DNA of 64,000 bases from UBA2705 sp963977125 (GCA_963977125.1 CAXBNJ010000002.1:248001-312000); one strand, 5' to 3'; positions 43,678-52,906 are shown, counted from the stretch's first letter. The notes: generated by a model from the sequence alone, not told the origin. A program made the numbers and translations.

Positions 43678-44571
43678 ATGCGCACATATATATTAATGAC
43701 CCTTATGGCTTTTACCGCAACCAGCATTGGTGGTAGCTCAGCCTATGCACAGAACAATGACCTTGCGCAGCGTATGCAGCGCATAGAACGCGATATCACG
43801 ACCTTAAGTCGCGCTGTATATAAAGGCGATTTATCTGAAAAGCCAAGCATTGCGACAACACAAAGCACCATGAATACCGATCAACAATTAGAAAGCAGCT
43901 ACAGCATTTCTATTGAAAATCGTTTGGGTGCTATTGAAAACCAAATGCAGCAATTAACAGGTCAAATTGAAGAACTTAATTTCCGCTTCAATAAACTTCA
44001 ATCCAACGCAGCCCAAAATAACCCTGCCGCCCTTTCACCTCAGCAAGTACCACCAGGCCTTGCATATAATCAACAAACACAGAATGGCCCGCTGACAATT
44101 AGCGCCGCGCCTTTAGACGCCACAGGTAATGACAGCAATACACATACTCAACAGCCAGACCTCAACAGCACACTTAGCTTTGGGAAGAGCGACACGAAAG
44201 ACTATGAGCGTGCTTTCGCTGCATTAAAAGATGGTGATTACCCTGCCGCACAAGATGGTTTCAAAGCCTTCCTTGAAACCTATAAAGACAGCGCCCTTAC
44301 TCCAAATGCACTATATTGGCTTGGCGAGACATATTACGTACAAAAACAATATAGCGAATCAGCGCGTATATTTGCCCAAGGCTATCAAAGCCACCCAGAC
44401 AGCAATAAAACCAATGATAATCTTTTGAAATTGGGTTTATCATTAGCGGGCATGGGCAAAAAAGAAGATGCATGTATTGCGCTTTTACAACTGGTGAAAA
44501 AGAATACACCTGAAACGCCTGTACTTAGCCGCGCCAAGCAAGAAGCTAAAAAACTTGGCTGCGCATCGTAA
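43678..44571 (+). CDS. cpoB: Tol-Pal system protein CpoB (YbgF)
   Basis: The 297-residue protein has a signal peptide (cleaved near AYA at residue 24), a coiled-coil region (about 28-110 with heptads such as ENRLGAIENQMQQL), a Pro/Gln/Asn-rich linker, and a C-terminal TPR domain (from about 175, YERAFAALKDGDYPAAQDGF). It coordinates Tol-Pal with peptidoglycan synthesis in the periplasm. It follows pal and precedes tilS by 12 bases. Confidence 0.92.
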   Translation: MRTYILMTLMAFTATSIGGSSAYAQNNDLAQRMQRIERDITTLSRAVYKGDLSEKPSIATTQSTMNTDQQLESSYSISIENRLGAIENQMQQLTGQIEELNFRFNKLQSNAAQNNPAALSPQQVPPGLAYNQQTQNGPLTISAAPLDATGNDSNTHTQQPDLNSTLSFGKSDTKDYERAFAALKDGDYPAAQDGFKAFLETYKDSALTPNALYWLGETYYVQKQYSESARIFAQGYQSHPDSNKTNDNLLKLGLSLAGMGKKEDACIALLQLVKKNTPETPVLSRAKQEAKKLGCAS

Positions 44572-44583
44572 CGCAAGGTCACT

Positions 44584-45627
44584 ATGACAGAAATGCTCAG
44601 CCCGAATTTATCGCCTCCATTAGATCAAGCCAGTTTTGATCGCATAATGCATAACTATGCGGATCACATTAAAAATGCACCAGTCTTGGCCATTGGCGTT
44701 TCTGGTGGTGGGGACAGTATGGCGCTTGCCCATTTACTGGCAAACCATTGCGCAGCGCACGGCAAAGAACTTCATATTCTCAGCGTCAATCACCAATTAC
44801 GTGACGCCGCACAAAGCGAAGTTGAACAGGTCGGCGCTTGGGTTAAAGATTGGCCGAATACCAGCCACCATATTCTTAACTGGGTCCATGAGCAAAAACC
44901 CGATAGTCGCATTCAAGAATCAGCACGTAGCGCTCGCTACGACCTACTCGGCGCGCATTGTAAGCAGCATAATATTGACGCTCTATTCCTCGCACACCAC
45001 CTTGATGATCAATATGAAACCTTCTTAATGCGCCTAACTAGTGGCAGCGGCTTAAAGGGCTTAGCAGCCATGGCCGAGGTCACCTCTGTTGATGATAAGG
45101 CGAGCCACAAAATTGCAAAAATCCGCCCGCTCATCCATTATACCCACCAAGATTTAATCCATTACTGCCAAGCCAGTGGCATAAATTGGATAGAAGACCC
45201 CTCAAATCAAGATACACATTATAAACGCGTGCGCTTTAGAAAGGCCGCGGCGTTTTTAAGCGAAGAAGGTCTCAGCACATCACGCGTTGATAGATTAATT
45301 ACGCGCATAGATCGCGCGAATACGGCGCTGGCCTATTACACCGCCCAAGAGCTTAAAGAGGTCACGATCAACAGCGCCCCAAGCGGCTACATACTCGATT
45401 TTGAAAAGTTTACTGCTCTGCCCGCTGAAATTGGCTTGAGCATTTTGGCACAAATCATGCGTGAAATTCAAAAATCTGTACCGAGTTACCCGCCAAGCGC
45501 AGAAAAACTCGAATCGCTTTACGCGCGCATAGTAAATAATCAGCAGCCTTTTCAAGGGGCGACGCTGTATAAATGCCAGTTCTCACTTAAGGATAAAGGC
45601 CGCAGCTTACATATTGTCCAAGAATAA
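44584..45627 (+). CDS. tilS: tRNA(Ile)-lysidine synthetase
   Basis: The 347-residue protein has the PP-loop motif SGGGDS (40-45) and the TilS blocks VNHQLRDAAQSE and FLAHHLDDQYETFLMRLTSGSGLKGL. It lacks the long C-terminal domain seen in the E. coli enzyme, giving the shorter form common in alphaproteobacteria. It modifies the wobble C of tRNA-Ile(CAU) so that it reads AUA. It starts 12 bases after cpoB. ftsH follows 178 bases later. Confidence 0.93.
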   Translation: MTEMLSPNLSPPLDQASFDRIMHNYADHIKNAPVLAIGVSGGGDSMALAHLLANHCAAHGKELHILSVNHQLRDAAQSEVEQVGAWVKDWPNTSHHILNWVHEQKPDSRIQESARSARYDLLGAHCKQHNIDALFLAHHLDDQYETFLMRLTSGSGLKGLAAMAEVTSVDDKASHKIAKIRPLIHYTHQDLIHYCQASGINWIEDPSNQDTHYKRVRFRKAAAFLSEEGLSTSRVDRLITRIDRANTALAYYTAQELKEVTINSAPSGYILDFEKFTALPAEIGLSILAQIMREIQKSVPSYPPSAEKLESLYARIVNNQQPFQGATLYKCQFSLKDKGRSLHIVQE

Positions 45628-45672
45628 TATCGCATCGCCCTAGATTTCCGCGCGCCCCGTACTATTTAACTG

Positions 45673-45747
45673 CTTTAGGGCGCTTTAAACTTGCATAAAA
45701 TGCTCAGAACTTTAATATAACGCCTAAGCTTTTAAAGCGCCTTAAAG
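45673..45747. promoter_or_regulatory. 17-base inverted repeat upstream of ftsH
   Basis: CTTTAGGGCGCTTTAAA at 45673-45689 is matched by TTTAAAGCGCCTTAAAG at 45731-45747 with one mismatch; a third, partial AAAGCGC copy follows at 45754-45760. The 45628-45805 gap carries no gene. Its T-poor flanks argue against a plain terminator, so regulation of ftsH or a transcript end for tilS are both possible. Confidence 0.5.
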
Positions 45748-45805
45748 CATATTAAAGCGCTTATTCATTGACTATATTTAGTAAGACTAACAGAAAGACA
45801 TTATT

Positions 45806-47722
45806 GTGAACGGATTTGGACGCCAAATTTTAATCTGGGTTGGTATAATTTTACTTATCGCTTTCTTCTATAATCTATCGCAAGAAACGACCGCAGGTCG
45901 TACGAGCGAAGGCAGCGTTGTTGCCTATAGTGATTTCATGCGTGAAGCGAGCGAAGGCACCATCCAAGGCGTATTAATTCGCGGCAATAAATTAGTCGGC
46001 GAATATAGCGGCACAAGCGAAAAGTTTGTAACGATTATTCCCCCTGGTGAGAATGTCGTTGAACGCCTAGCGGGTACAAGCGTTCGCATTAAAGCCGAGC
46101 AAAATGATCCGAATAAAATCAGCCTTGTTGGCGTACTTTTATCATGGTTCCCTATGTTATTGCTTATTGGTGTGTGGATATTCTTCATGCGTCAAATGCA
46201 AGGCAAAGGCGGCGGTGGTGGCGGTGCAATGGGTTTTGGTCGCTCACGCGCTAAATTGCTCACTGAAAAACATGGCCGCGTTACATTTAACGATGTTGCT
46301 GGCGTTGATGAAGCCAAACAAGAGCTTGAAGAAATTGTTGAGTTCCTAAAAGACCCACAAAAATTCCAACGCCTTGGCGGCAAAATCCCTAAAGGTGCCT
46401 TGCTTGTTGGCCCACCGGGTACAGGTAAAACACTTATTGCCCGCGCCGTTGCAGGTGAAGCCAATGTACCGTTTTTCACAATTTCAGGCTCTGACTTTGT
46501 TGAAATGTTTGTTGGTGTCGGCGCGTCTCGCGTTCGTGACATGTTCGAACAAGGCAAGAAAAATGCGCCTTGTATCATCTTTATTGATGAGATCGATGCT
46601 GTAGGTCGCCATCGTGGCGCTGGCGTCGGTGGTGGTAATGATGAACGTGAACAAACCTTAAACCAATTACTCGTTGAGATGGATGGTTTTGAAGCCAATG
46701 AAGGCGTAATCTTAATCGCCGCGACGAACCGCCCTGACGTTCTTGACCCCGCGCTACTGCGCCCAGGCCGTTTTGACCGTCAAATCGTTGTCCCGAACCC
46801 AGATGTAAAAGGCCGCGAGAAAATCTTACAAGTACACTCAGAAAAAGTGCCGCTATCTAATAATGTTGATTTAAGCATTATTGCTCGTGGCACACCTGGC
46901 TTTTCTGGTGCTGATCTTGCCAATCTTATCAACGAAGCGGCTTTATTAGCTGCGCGCCGTGGTAAACGCGTTGTCGGCAGTGATGATCTGGAAGATGCCA
47001 AAGATAAAGTCATGATGGGCGCTGAGCGCAAATCTATGGTGATGAGCGATGAAGAAAAGAAACTCACCGCTTACCATGAAGCAGGCCACGCTATTGTTGC
47101 CGTTAACGAGCCTGAATCTGACCCTATCCACAAAGCCACCATCGTGCCGCGCGGACGGGCCCTTGGTATGGTTATGCGCCTACCAGAAGGTGACCGCATA
47201 TCGGTTTCGAAGGCCAAACTTGAAGCTGATCTGGCTGTCGCAATGGGTGGACGCATTGCTGAAAAAATTATTTTCGGCGCAGAAAAAGTAACGACGGGCG
47301 CATCGAGTGACATTCAAATGGCGACTGATATGGCCAGACGTATGGTTACAGAATGGGGCTTTAGCGATAAATTAGGCCCACTACGTTATGCCAGCAACCA
47401 AGAAGAAGTCTTCCTAGGGCATTCAATGTCACAAACACAGAATATGTCTGACGCGACATCTTCTTTGGTGGATAGCGAGGTACGCCGCATTGTTGAAGAA
47501 GGCTATGCGCGCGCAGAAGTCTGCTTAAAAGAAAACCTTGATGACCTACATACTCTGGCGCAAGCTTTGCTTGAATATGAATTACTTTCAGGCGATGAAA
47601 TCAAAGATCTTCTGGCTGGTAAAGGTATATCACGCGATGAGGAAGCCGCGCCAACTGGGCCGAGAACATCAGTACCGCGTGGCGGCAATGTTTCAGAAGG
47701 CGATGCCAAAGGCTCTGAATAA
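45806..47722 (+). CDS. ftsH: ATP-dependent zinc metalloprotease FtsH
   Basis: A GTG start gives 638 residues. Two membrane helices (about 9-23 and 108-128) flank a periplasmic part. The cytoplasmic part has Walker A GPPGTGKT (202-209), Walker B CIIFIDEIDA, the second-region-of-homology block and the zinc-binding HEAGH at 424-428. FtsH degrades misassembled membrane proteins and regulatory proteins such as LpxC or sigma-32. The gene follows tilS, as is common in alphaproteobacteria, though glmM is not next to it. Confidence 0.97.
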   Translation: MNGFGRQILIWVGIILLIAFFYNLSQETTAGRTSEGSVVAYSDFMREASEGTIQGVLIRGNKLVGEYSGTSEKFVTIIPPGENVVERLAGTSVRIKAEQNDPNKISLVGVLLSWFPMLLLIGVWIFFMRQMQGKGGGGGGAMGFGRSRAKLLTEKHGRVTFNDVAGVDEAKQELEEIVEFLKDPQKFQRLGGKIPKGALLVGPPGTGKTLIARAVAGEANVPFFTISGSDFVEMFVGVGASRVRDMFEQGKKNAPCIIFIDEIDAVGRHRGAGVGGGNDEREQTLNQLLVEMDGFEANEGVILIAATNRPDVLDPALLRPGRFDRQIVVPNPDVKGREKILQVHSEKVPLSNNVDLSIIARGTPGFSGADLANLINEAALLAARRGKRVVGSDDLEDAKDKVMMGAERKSMVMSDEEKKLTAYHEAGHAIVAVNEPESDPIHKATIVPRGRALGMVMRLPEGDRISVSKAKLEADLAVAMGGRIAEKIIFGAEKVTTGASSDIQMATDMARRMVTEWGFSDKLGPLRYASNQEEVFLGHSMSQTQNMSDATSSLVDSEVRRIVEEGYARAEVCLKENLDDLHTLAQALLEYELLSGDEIKDLLAGKGISRDEEAAPTGPRTSVPRGGNVSEGDAKGSE

Positions 47723-47750
47723 AGCATAACAATCTTATATAATTAAACAA

Positions 47751-47777
47751 AAAGCGCGGTTTCATCCGCGCTTTTTT
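47751..47777 (+). terminator. Terminator after ftsH
   Basis: AAAGCGCGG pairs with CCGCGCTTT around a 6-base loop, followed by T residues. It begins 29 bases after the ftsH stop. Confidence 0.88.
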
Positions 47778-47809
47778 ATTGAACATCAATTGGCCATTAT
47801 TCGAGGGTA

Positions 47810-48214
47810 TTAGAGCGCCAGTTTATGCTTTGTTGCACGAACCATAGCTTCCGTGGCGAGCAAATTAAAGGCCATTGTTTCACGATCAACCTCTTGACCA
47901 GACATTAGAGATGTCAGCGTTTTTGCGCTGTTGGTCATTTCTAATTTTAACTTAAGCCCCTGCAAAGCCGAATCCGTAAAGCCGCCCTGCTTAGCAAGCG
48001 GCGCCAAGCTTTCATGCGCAAAAGTCAAACAAGGTGATAAAGCCGTGATGATTTCACTCATCGCTCCTTTAGGAATAGAGACTTTATCTGCCGCAAACAT
48101 ATCAACGATCGTCATTTCAAGCTCTAGAGCGCTGAGTGTGAACAGATGCGTAAGGTCTCCATCTTTAGGGTTTAAAATATCATTTAATTTTTTGAGGCTT
48201 TTATCTGCGGGCAT
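47810..48214 (-). CDS. Unknown small cytoplasmic protein
   Basis: The start at 48214 has AGGAG just upstream; a longer frame to 48256 overlaps the promoter and begins with a hydrophobic stretch that would be untranslated. The 134-residue product is helical and soluble, with short repeats of LxxL (SLKKLNDIL, LTHLFTLSALELEM) and no cysteine-rich or catalytic motif. I do not recognise it. It lies 73 bases after rimK on the same strand but has a good promoter in between, so it can be transcribed alone. Confidence 0.72.
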   Translation of the reverse strand: MPADKSLKKLNDILNPKDGDLTHLFTLSALELEMTIVDMFAADKVSIPKGAMSEIITALSPCLTFAHESLAPLAKQGGFTDSALQGLKLKLEMTNSAKTLTSLMSGQEVDRETMAFNLLATEAMVRATKHKLAL

Positions 48215-48244
48215 GACTAACTCCTGTTCCATAATTATGAACAG

Positions 48245-48273
48245 AAGATAATACACGCCAGTAAATATGTCAA
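48245..48273 (-). promoter_or_regulatory. Predicted sigma-70 promoter for the gene at 47810
   Basis: Minus strand: TTGACA (48268-48273), a 17-base spacer and TATCTT (48245-48250). The predicted start, near 48238, lies about 24 bases upstream of the ATG and an AGGAG site. Confidence 0.6.
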
Positions 48274-48286
48274 TTAACTTTAAGCG

Positions 48287-49225
48287 TTACGCTTGTAACC
48301 TTGCACGGCGCGGTCCGCCGCTTTCTTCTAGCTGGGCTTGCATAGCCGAGAAGATCTCATAAGGCACATTGACCTTACAGGCCGATTCTAAACCTTTAAA
48401 GCCCGGGAAAGTATTCGCTTCACAAATCGTGTAACCATTTTCCGTGAACAATAAATCAATGCCTGCAATTTGAATATCAAGCGCATTAGCCGTCTCTATT
48501 GATATGGCTTTGGCTTCTTCGTCAATGTGGAACTCATGAACAGAGCCACCTTGCGAGTAGTTCGCCTTAAAATCACCTTCAGCGGCGCGGCGTTCCATAC
48601 AGGCGATAACTTTGCCATTAACGATGAATACACGCAGGTCACGGCCTTTACTTGCCGCTACGAATTTTTGGAAGATAAGTTGAATATTCGGATTAGTCTC
48701 ACCAATCAAATTCATCAAATCAAGAAAGGCATCACGGTTTTCAATTAAGAACACACCAGAGCCATTAACGCCCAGTAATGTTTTCACAACAACCGGAAAG
48801 CCAATATGTTCTTCAACCAAGTCGATATCAACAGGGAATTTGGCCAGCATCGTTGTCGGAGTTGGCAGGCCTTTTTCAGCCAGAATTTGATGGCTATGTA
48901 GCTTATCCGCCACGCGCTCAATACAGGCGGCCGTGTTATAAACAGGCACACCTAGGCGTTCAAATTGGCGCAAAATAGCTAAGGGGAAATATCCCGTATC
49001 AACGACATAAGTACGCGGCAATAAAAAGTCAGGTAACAAAACGGGTTTGCCATCAATCAAAATTGAATCAGATTCTTCTTCCGAGACCAGCAAATCAAAT
49101 TGCTGCGGGTGGAACACTTTAACATCAATCCCCATTTCACGACCTTCAGCCATAAAACGACGAATTTCAAAGGCTTCTGCTGTCGGTGATTCGAGTTCTT
49201 CGTTAAATAAAATCCAAACTTCCAT
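48287..49225 (-). CDS. rimK: RimK-type ATP-grasp ligase
   Basis: The 312-residue protein shows ATP-grasp features of RimK: VADKLHSHQILAEKGLPTPTT, FPVVVKTLLGVNGSGVFLIEN, the magnesium-binding GKDLR-like KGRDLRVFIVNGKVIACMER, and EANTFPGFKGLESACKVN near the C terminus. RimK adds glutamate residues to ribosomal protein S6 in E. coli; other members ligate amino acids to different substrates (cofactor F420, lysine biosynthesis). The sequence does not decide which. The following gene has its own promoter. Confidence 0.85.
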   Translation of the reverse strand: MEVWILFNEELESPTAEAFEIRRFMAEGREMGIDVKVFHPQQFDLLVSEEESDSILIDGKPVLLPDFLLPRTYVVDTGYFPLAILRQFERLGVPVYNTAACIERVADKLHSHQILAEKGLPTPTTMLAKFPVDIDLVEEHIGFPVVVKTLLGVNGSGVFLIENRDAFLDLMNLIGETNPNIQLIFQKFVAASKGRDLRVFIVNGKVIACMERRAAEGDFKANYSQGGSVHEFHIDEEAKAISIETANALDIQIAGIDLLFTENGYTICEANTFPGFKGLESACKVNVPYEIFSAMQAQLEESGGPRRARLQA

Positions 49226-49505
49226 AGCTACACTTCATGTTAATGTTCAAGATAAGCGACCCATAGAGCTAATTATAAAATAGCCATCAGCTTTACTACG
49301 TGCCGCGCTTTGTCGCAATTGTGTCTTATCTTAGCGGCAATGCAAGAATTTATCAAGATTTAGCCACATAAATCAAAAGAAAAGCCGCTAATATATCATT
49401 ATGACCAGGCCTATTTTATTCTGTTTGTATGTAATCTAGCGTGTATTTTTCACTGGCTTTCGCCCGCGTAATTACCTATATTATGCGTAATAATATACTC
49501 AATAA

Positions 49506-49904
49506 ATGGTTGTGATGCGTATTTTTCAACAAAAAATCATAAGCTTACTCCTCTTGCTCTCTCTATGTGCGGTCCTATTGGGCCCTTTATGGATTGGCCA
49601 AGCTGAAGCACGCTTAGGTATTGAAATATGTACAGCTCAGGGCGTAAAAGTAATCAATGCGCCAGCAAGCCTTGCAGGCGAAATTCCTGTAAACCAAGAC
49701 AAAACCAACCATGAATCGATAGCGCCCTGTTTAATCTGCGCGCATAATAATCAACAGACCCTATTACCACCGGTGCAAGATTTCTCATTCTTATATGTCA
49801 CAAGTGACATAGCGCCATTAAGAGCACGCAGCCAAATGGCTCCGCGTAACTCCCCTATTGCGACAACGCTACAACCGCGCGCGCCGCCCGCCTCTATCCT
49901 GTAA
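49506..49904 (+). CDS. DUF2946-like small exported protein
   Basis: The 132-residue protein begins with a hydrophobic signal or anchor (about 10-28), then EICTAQGVKV, a cysteine pair in APCLICAHNN, and ends in RAPPASIL. These fit the DUF2946 family, which is often found beside copper handling genes in proteobacteria. The Cys-x-x-Cys pair and the CTAxG motif suggest metal or redox binding; this is inference. The next gene encodes a His/Met-rich outer-membrane protein, 62 bases downstream. The preceding gap (49226-49505, 280 bases) holds no gene. Confidence 0.7.
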   Translation: MVVMRIFQQKIISLLLLLSLCAVLLGPLWIGQAEARLGIEICTAQGVKVINAPASLAGEIPVNQDKTNHESIAPCLICAHNNQQTLLPPVQDFSFLYVTSDIAPLRARSQMAPRNSPIATTLQPRAPPASIL

Positions 49905-49966
49905 ATACAACACCTAAGACACATTTACATTTAAATAAATCTCATAAGATTTAAAAAGGATAGACT

Positions 49967-51121
49967 ATGTTGACTATATATAACAAAGCTGCGTTATGCG
50001 CGGCAGTCTCGCTCTGCATCTTACCGCCATCTGCACAGGCACAAATTGATCACTCCACGATGCACCACGATCACGATGCCCCCGCATCAATTGAGATGAG
50101 CCATAGCAATCACATGCAAAGCCAAGGCCATGATCATAGCGGTGCAATTGAGCCACAAAGCTTAATGGGTACGCATATGCATAAAAAAGGCGAATGGATG
50201 GTTGGTTATAAATATAACTTCATGCGTATGGACGGCATGCGTGCTGGCACGAATGACCTATCCCAGGCCGATGTTATTGCGCGCGCTAATCCAAATGCTC
50301 CACCGGCGAACTTTCGCGTTGTCCCTAAAGACATGAATATGCATATGCATATGTTTAGCGCCATGTATGGCGTAACGGACTGGCTTACTGTAATGGGCAT
50401 GGCGATGTATATGAAAAACGATATGTCGCATGTCACTTACAATATGGCCGGTAATAAAATAGGAACATTCGAAACCAGCTCTGGTGGCCTTGGCGACTTT
50501 AAAATATCGAGCCTTATGCGCCTTTATGAAGCTATGCACGGCGATACAACGCATAAACTCCACCTTAATATGGGGTTAAGCCTACCGACCGGTGACCTGA
50601 CAGAAGATGATGAAGTACTGACACCAATGGGGACACGCATGACCATGCGCTTACCTTATGCCATGCAGCTTGGTAGCGGCACTTATGACTTTTTACCGGG
50701 TATCACTTATACAGGCCATAAAGATAATTGGGGCTGGGGACTACAATATAGCGGCGAGACTCGTTTACAGGATGAAAATGACGAAGGCTACCGCCTTGGC
50801 GACAAGCACAGCTTACATAGCTGGGCTGGTTACAATTTTGATAATGGTCTAAATTTCGGTTCACGCTTAAGCTATAGCCATCAAGATAATATTCATGGTC
50901 GTGATAGCTCCATTAGCGCGCCTGTACCAACGGCTGATCCTGATAATTACGGTGGTGAGCGCATTAACCTCGGCCTATTTGCCGGCTTCACACCGAAAAA
51001 TCCTGAGTTTAAAGGTCAAGTTTTCGGCATAGAGGGTGACATTCCTTTATACCAAGACTTAAACGGCCCGCAAATGAAGCAAGATTATAGCCTTAGCCTG
51101 AGATGGTCGTTTGGCTTTTAA
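49967..51121 (+). CDS. His/Met-rich outer-membrane transporter-like protein
   Basis: The 384-residue protein starts with a signal peptide (to about residue 25, AQA). Residues 28-60 are rich in His and Met (MHHDHDAPASIEM, HSNHMQSQGHDHSG), and a second Met/His tract occurs at PKDMNMHMHMFSAMYG near 120. The remainder shows alternating strands ending in a C-terminal aromatic residue (WSFGF), typical of a beta-barrel of the PF13557 (transporter) kind. The ligand-rich stretches suggest copper or another soft metal. It follows the DUF2946-like gene and is closed by a strong terminator. Confidence 0.75.
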   Translation: MLTIYNKAALCAAVSLCILPPSAQAQIDHSTMHHDHDAPASIEMSHSNHMQSQGHDHSGAIEPQSLMGTHMHKKGEWMVGYKYNFMRMDGMRAGTNDLSQADVIARANPNAPPANFRVVPKDMNMHMHMFSAMYGVTDWLTVMGMAMYMKNDMSHVTYNMAGNKIGTFETSSGGLGDFKISSLMRLYEAMHGDTTHKLHLNMGLSLPTGDLTEDDEVLTPMGTRMTMRLPYAMQLGSGTYDFLPGITYTGHKDNWGWGLQYSGETRLQDENDEGYRLGDKHSLHSWAGYNFDNGLNFGSRLSYSHQDNIHGRDSSISAPVPTADPDNYGGERINLGLFAGFTPKNPEFKGQVFGIEGDIPLYQDLNGPQMKQDYSLSLRWSFGF

Positions 51122-51160
51122 GGCTCTAAATGCCAGATATTAAAAATATATATCTCATAG

Positions 51161-51191
51161 AAAGAGGCACTTCTAATAGTGCCTCTTTTTT
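51161..51191. terminator. Terminator between the outer-membrane gene and oxyR
   Basis: AAAGAGGCACT pairs with AGTGCCTCTTT around a 6-base loop, followed by T residues; the opposite side is A-rich, so it may also serve the convergent oxyR. Confidence 0.85.
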
Positions 51192-51216
51192 CATTTATAC
51201 GACCAGAGATAAAACG

Positions 51217-52122
51217 TTATTTTTGTAATAATTTTTTAGCCATCGCTTGAATATCCATTGCTTTAGCCTTTAGATCACTACGCTGCCAGACAATACCAAT
51301 TTGACGCTCTGGCGCGGGGGCTGCAAAGTCGTATTTAATAACGCCATCAGGTAAAGATAAGGCGCGACTATTGAGCATCAGACTCGGTATAAGCGTCGCA
51401 CCAAGGCCGGCCCCCACCATTTCTAAAAGTGATGCCATAGTCACGGCTTGATAGCTTGGAATAATGCCGCGCTCTTGCAAGCTACAGGCGGCCAGCGCAT
51501 GGTCGCGCAAACAGTGTCCATCAGCCAACATAATCATCGGCACATCTTGTATATCATAAATAGACAGGCCTTTATCCGCCCCTTTTTCTGCAATCCCCAA
51601 GCTTTCATGAGCGATTAAATGCAGTACATCATGACCAATGACCGCATGACCATAAGAGCCAACGGGGTAAGGAAAGGCCATAATCACAATATCAAGCAAA
51701 CGTTCACTTAGCTTATCCATTAACCCTGCACTGACATCTTCATGGAGGTGAATATGCATGTCAGGATATTTATCCTGTATGGCTGTATGTAAATCTTTAA
51801 TTAAGTAAGGTGCAATTGTCGGAATAATACCAATACGTAATACACCGCCTCCCAAAGATGAAAGCCCCTTAGCAATCTCAACAAAGCCTTGCATATCATT
51901 AAACAGCCTGTGGCTATCTTCAAATAAGACCTGCCCCTCAGGCGTTAAATAAACCTCACGGCTTGTGCGTATAAAGAGCTGTATGCCCAATATAGCTTCA
52001 AGATCGCGGATCCCCGAACTTAAGGTCGATTGCGTCACGTGGCATTGCTTAGCCGCCGCGCTAAATGACTTATGTTCAGCCACGGCCCGTAAGTATTCAA
52101 TTTGCCGATACGTTGGTTGCAT
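51217..52122 (-). CDS. oxyR: Peroxide-sensing LysR-type regulator OxyR
   Basis: The 301-residue protein has an N-terminal helix-turn-helix (SFSAAAKQCHVTQSTLSSGIRDLE, about 19-42) and a LysR substrate domain. Cys204 and Cys213 in DGHCLRDHALAACSLQ have the nine-residue spacing of the OxyR redox pair (Cys199 and Cys208 in E. coli). Peroxide would form a disulfide and activate transcription. It is divergent from ahpC over a 163-base gap containing three CTATAG repeats. Confidence 0.93.
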   Translation of the reverse strand: MQPTYRQIEYLRAVAEHKSFSAAAKQCHVTQSTLSSGIRDLEAILGIQLFIRTSREVYLTPEGQVLFEDSHRLFNDMQGFVEIAKGLSSLGGGVLRIGIIPTIAPYLIKDLHTAIQDKYPDMHIHLHEDVSAGLMDKLSERLLDIVIMAFPYPVGSYGHAVIGHDVLHLIAHESLGIAEKGADKGLSIYDIQDVPMIMLADGHCLRDHALAACSLQERGIIPSYQAVTMASLLEMVGAGLGATLIPSLMLNSRALSLPDGVIKYDFAAPAPERQIGIVWQRSDLKAKAMDIQAMAKKLLQK

Positions 52123-52148
52123 GAGTATACCCCGTCAATCTACTTTCC

Positions 52149-52174
52149 CTATAGATACTATAGCTCATCTATAG
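52149..52174 (+). promoter_or_regulatory. Candidate OxyR operator
   Basis: CTATAG occurs three times at 52149-52154, 52158-52163 and 52169-52174, with a centre spacing of 9 and 11 bases. OxyR binds ATAG half-sites spaced by about one helical turn; the match here is an inference from the motif and its place between oxyR and ahpC. Confidence 0.55.
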
Positions 52175-52207
52175 ATTTTATCAATAACATAAAATGGAAT
52201 TAGTTGT

Positions 52208-52237
52208 TTGTATTCTGCCCTGAATCAGGACTAGAAT
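52208..52237 (+). promoter_or_regulatory. Possible ahpC promoter
   Basis: TTGTAT (52208-52213), an 18-base spacer and TAGAAT (52232-52237) lie 34 bases after the OxyR-like sites. A poor -35 with a good -10 is usual for an activator-dependent promoter. Confidence 0.4.
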
Positions 52238-52285
52238 AGAAAATAAGAAATGAACACATAAACATTATTACTCAGGAGACTAAAT

Positions 52286-52870
52286 ATGCTCGGCATAGGT
52301 GACTTACTACCAGAATTTGAAGTAACAGGCGTTAAACCTGGCTTTATGAAACACGAAGAAAACGGCGAAAGCGCTTTTGAAGCGATTACAGAAGCAAGCT
52401 TCCCTGGTAAGTGGAAAGTAATTTTCTTCTATCCAAAAGACTTCACATTTATTTGCCCAACAGAAATAATTGAATTTGCAAATCTAGAAGAGCAATTCGC
52501 GGAACGTGATGTTGTTGTTATGGGTGGTAGCACCGATAATGAATTTTGTAAATTAGCATGGCGTCGTGAGCATTCAGGCCTTGCCAAATTGGCACAATGG
52601 TCTTTCGCTGACACAAACGGCACATTGGTTGACGGTTTCGGCATTCGTGACATGAGCGCAGGCGTAGCGCTTCGCGCAACATATATTATTGATCCGCATG
52701 GCGTAATCCAGCACGTATCAGTTAACGGCCTAAATGTTGGTCGTAACCCTAAAGAAGTACTGCGTATCGTTGACGCGCTACAAACTGATGAATTATGCCC
52801 ATGTAACCGCGCTGTTGGCGGCGACACAATTGATGTTGCTGGCGAAGCAGATAAAATTGCAGCGGAATAA
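52286..52870 (+). CDS. ahpC: Alkyl hydroperoxide reductase, peroxiredoxin subunit
   Basis: The 194-residue protein has the peroxidatic Cys57 in KDFTFICPTEI and a resolving cysteine region ELCPCNRAVGG near residues 171-179. This CPC arrangement is found in AhpC proteins that are regenerated by AhpD. It reduces peroxides and peroxynitrite in the cytoplasm. Its partner ahpD is 135 bases downstream, though a terminator lies between. Expression is probably under OxyR, encoded divergently. Confidence 0.95.
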   Translation: MLGIGDLLPEFEVTGVKPGFMKHEENGESAFEAITEASFPGKWKVIFFYPKDFTFICPTEIIEFANLEEQFAERDVVVMGGSTDNEFCKLAWRREHSGLAKLAQWSFADTNGTLVDGFGIRDMSAGVALRATYIIDPHGVIQHVSVNGLNVGRNPKEVLRIVDALQTDELCPCNRAVGGDTIDVAGEADKIAAE

Positions 52871-52906
52871 GTCAAACAAGCTTATTTAATACATAATTAG
52901 AAAATT

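Noticed and set aside
46192..46698. Minus-strand frame of 168 codons inside ftsH
   Set aside because: Antisense shadow of a well-defined gene; Ser/Pro-rich as expected from a reversed coding strand.
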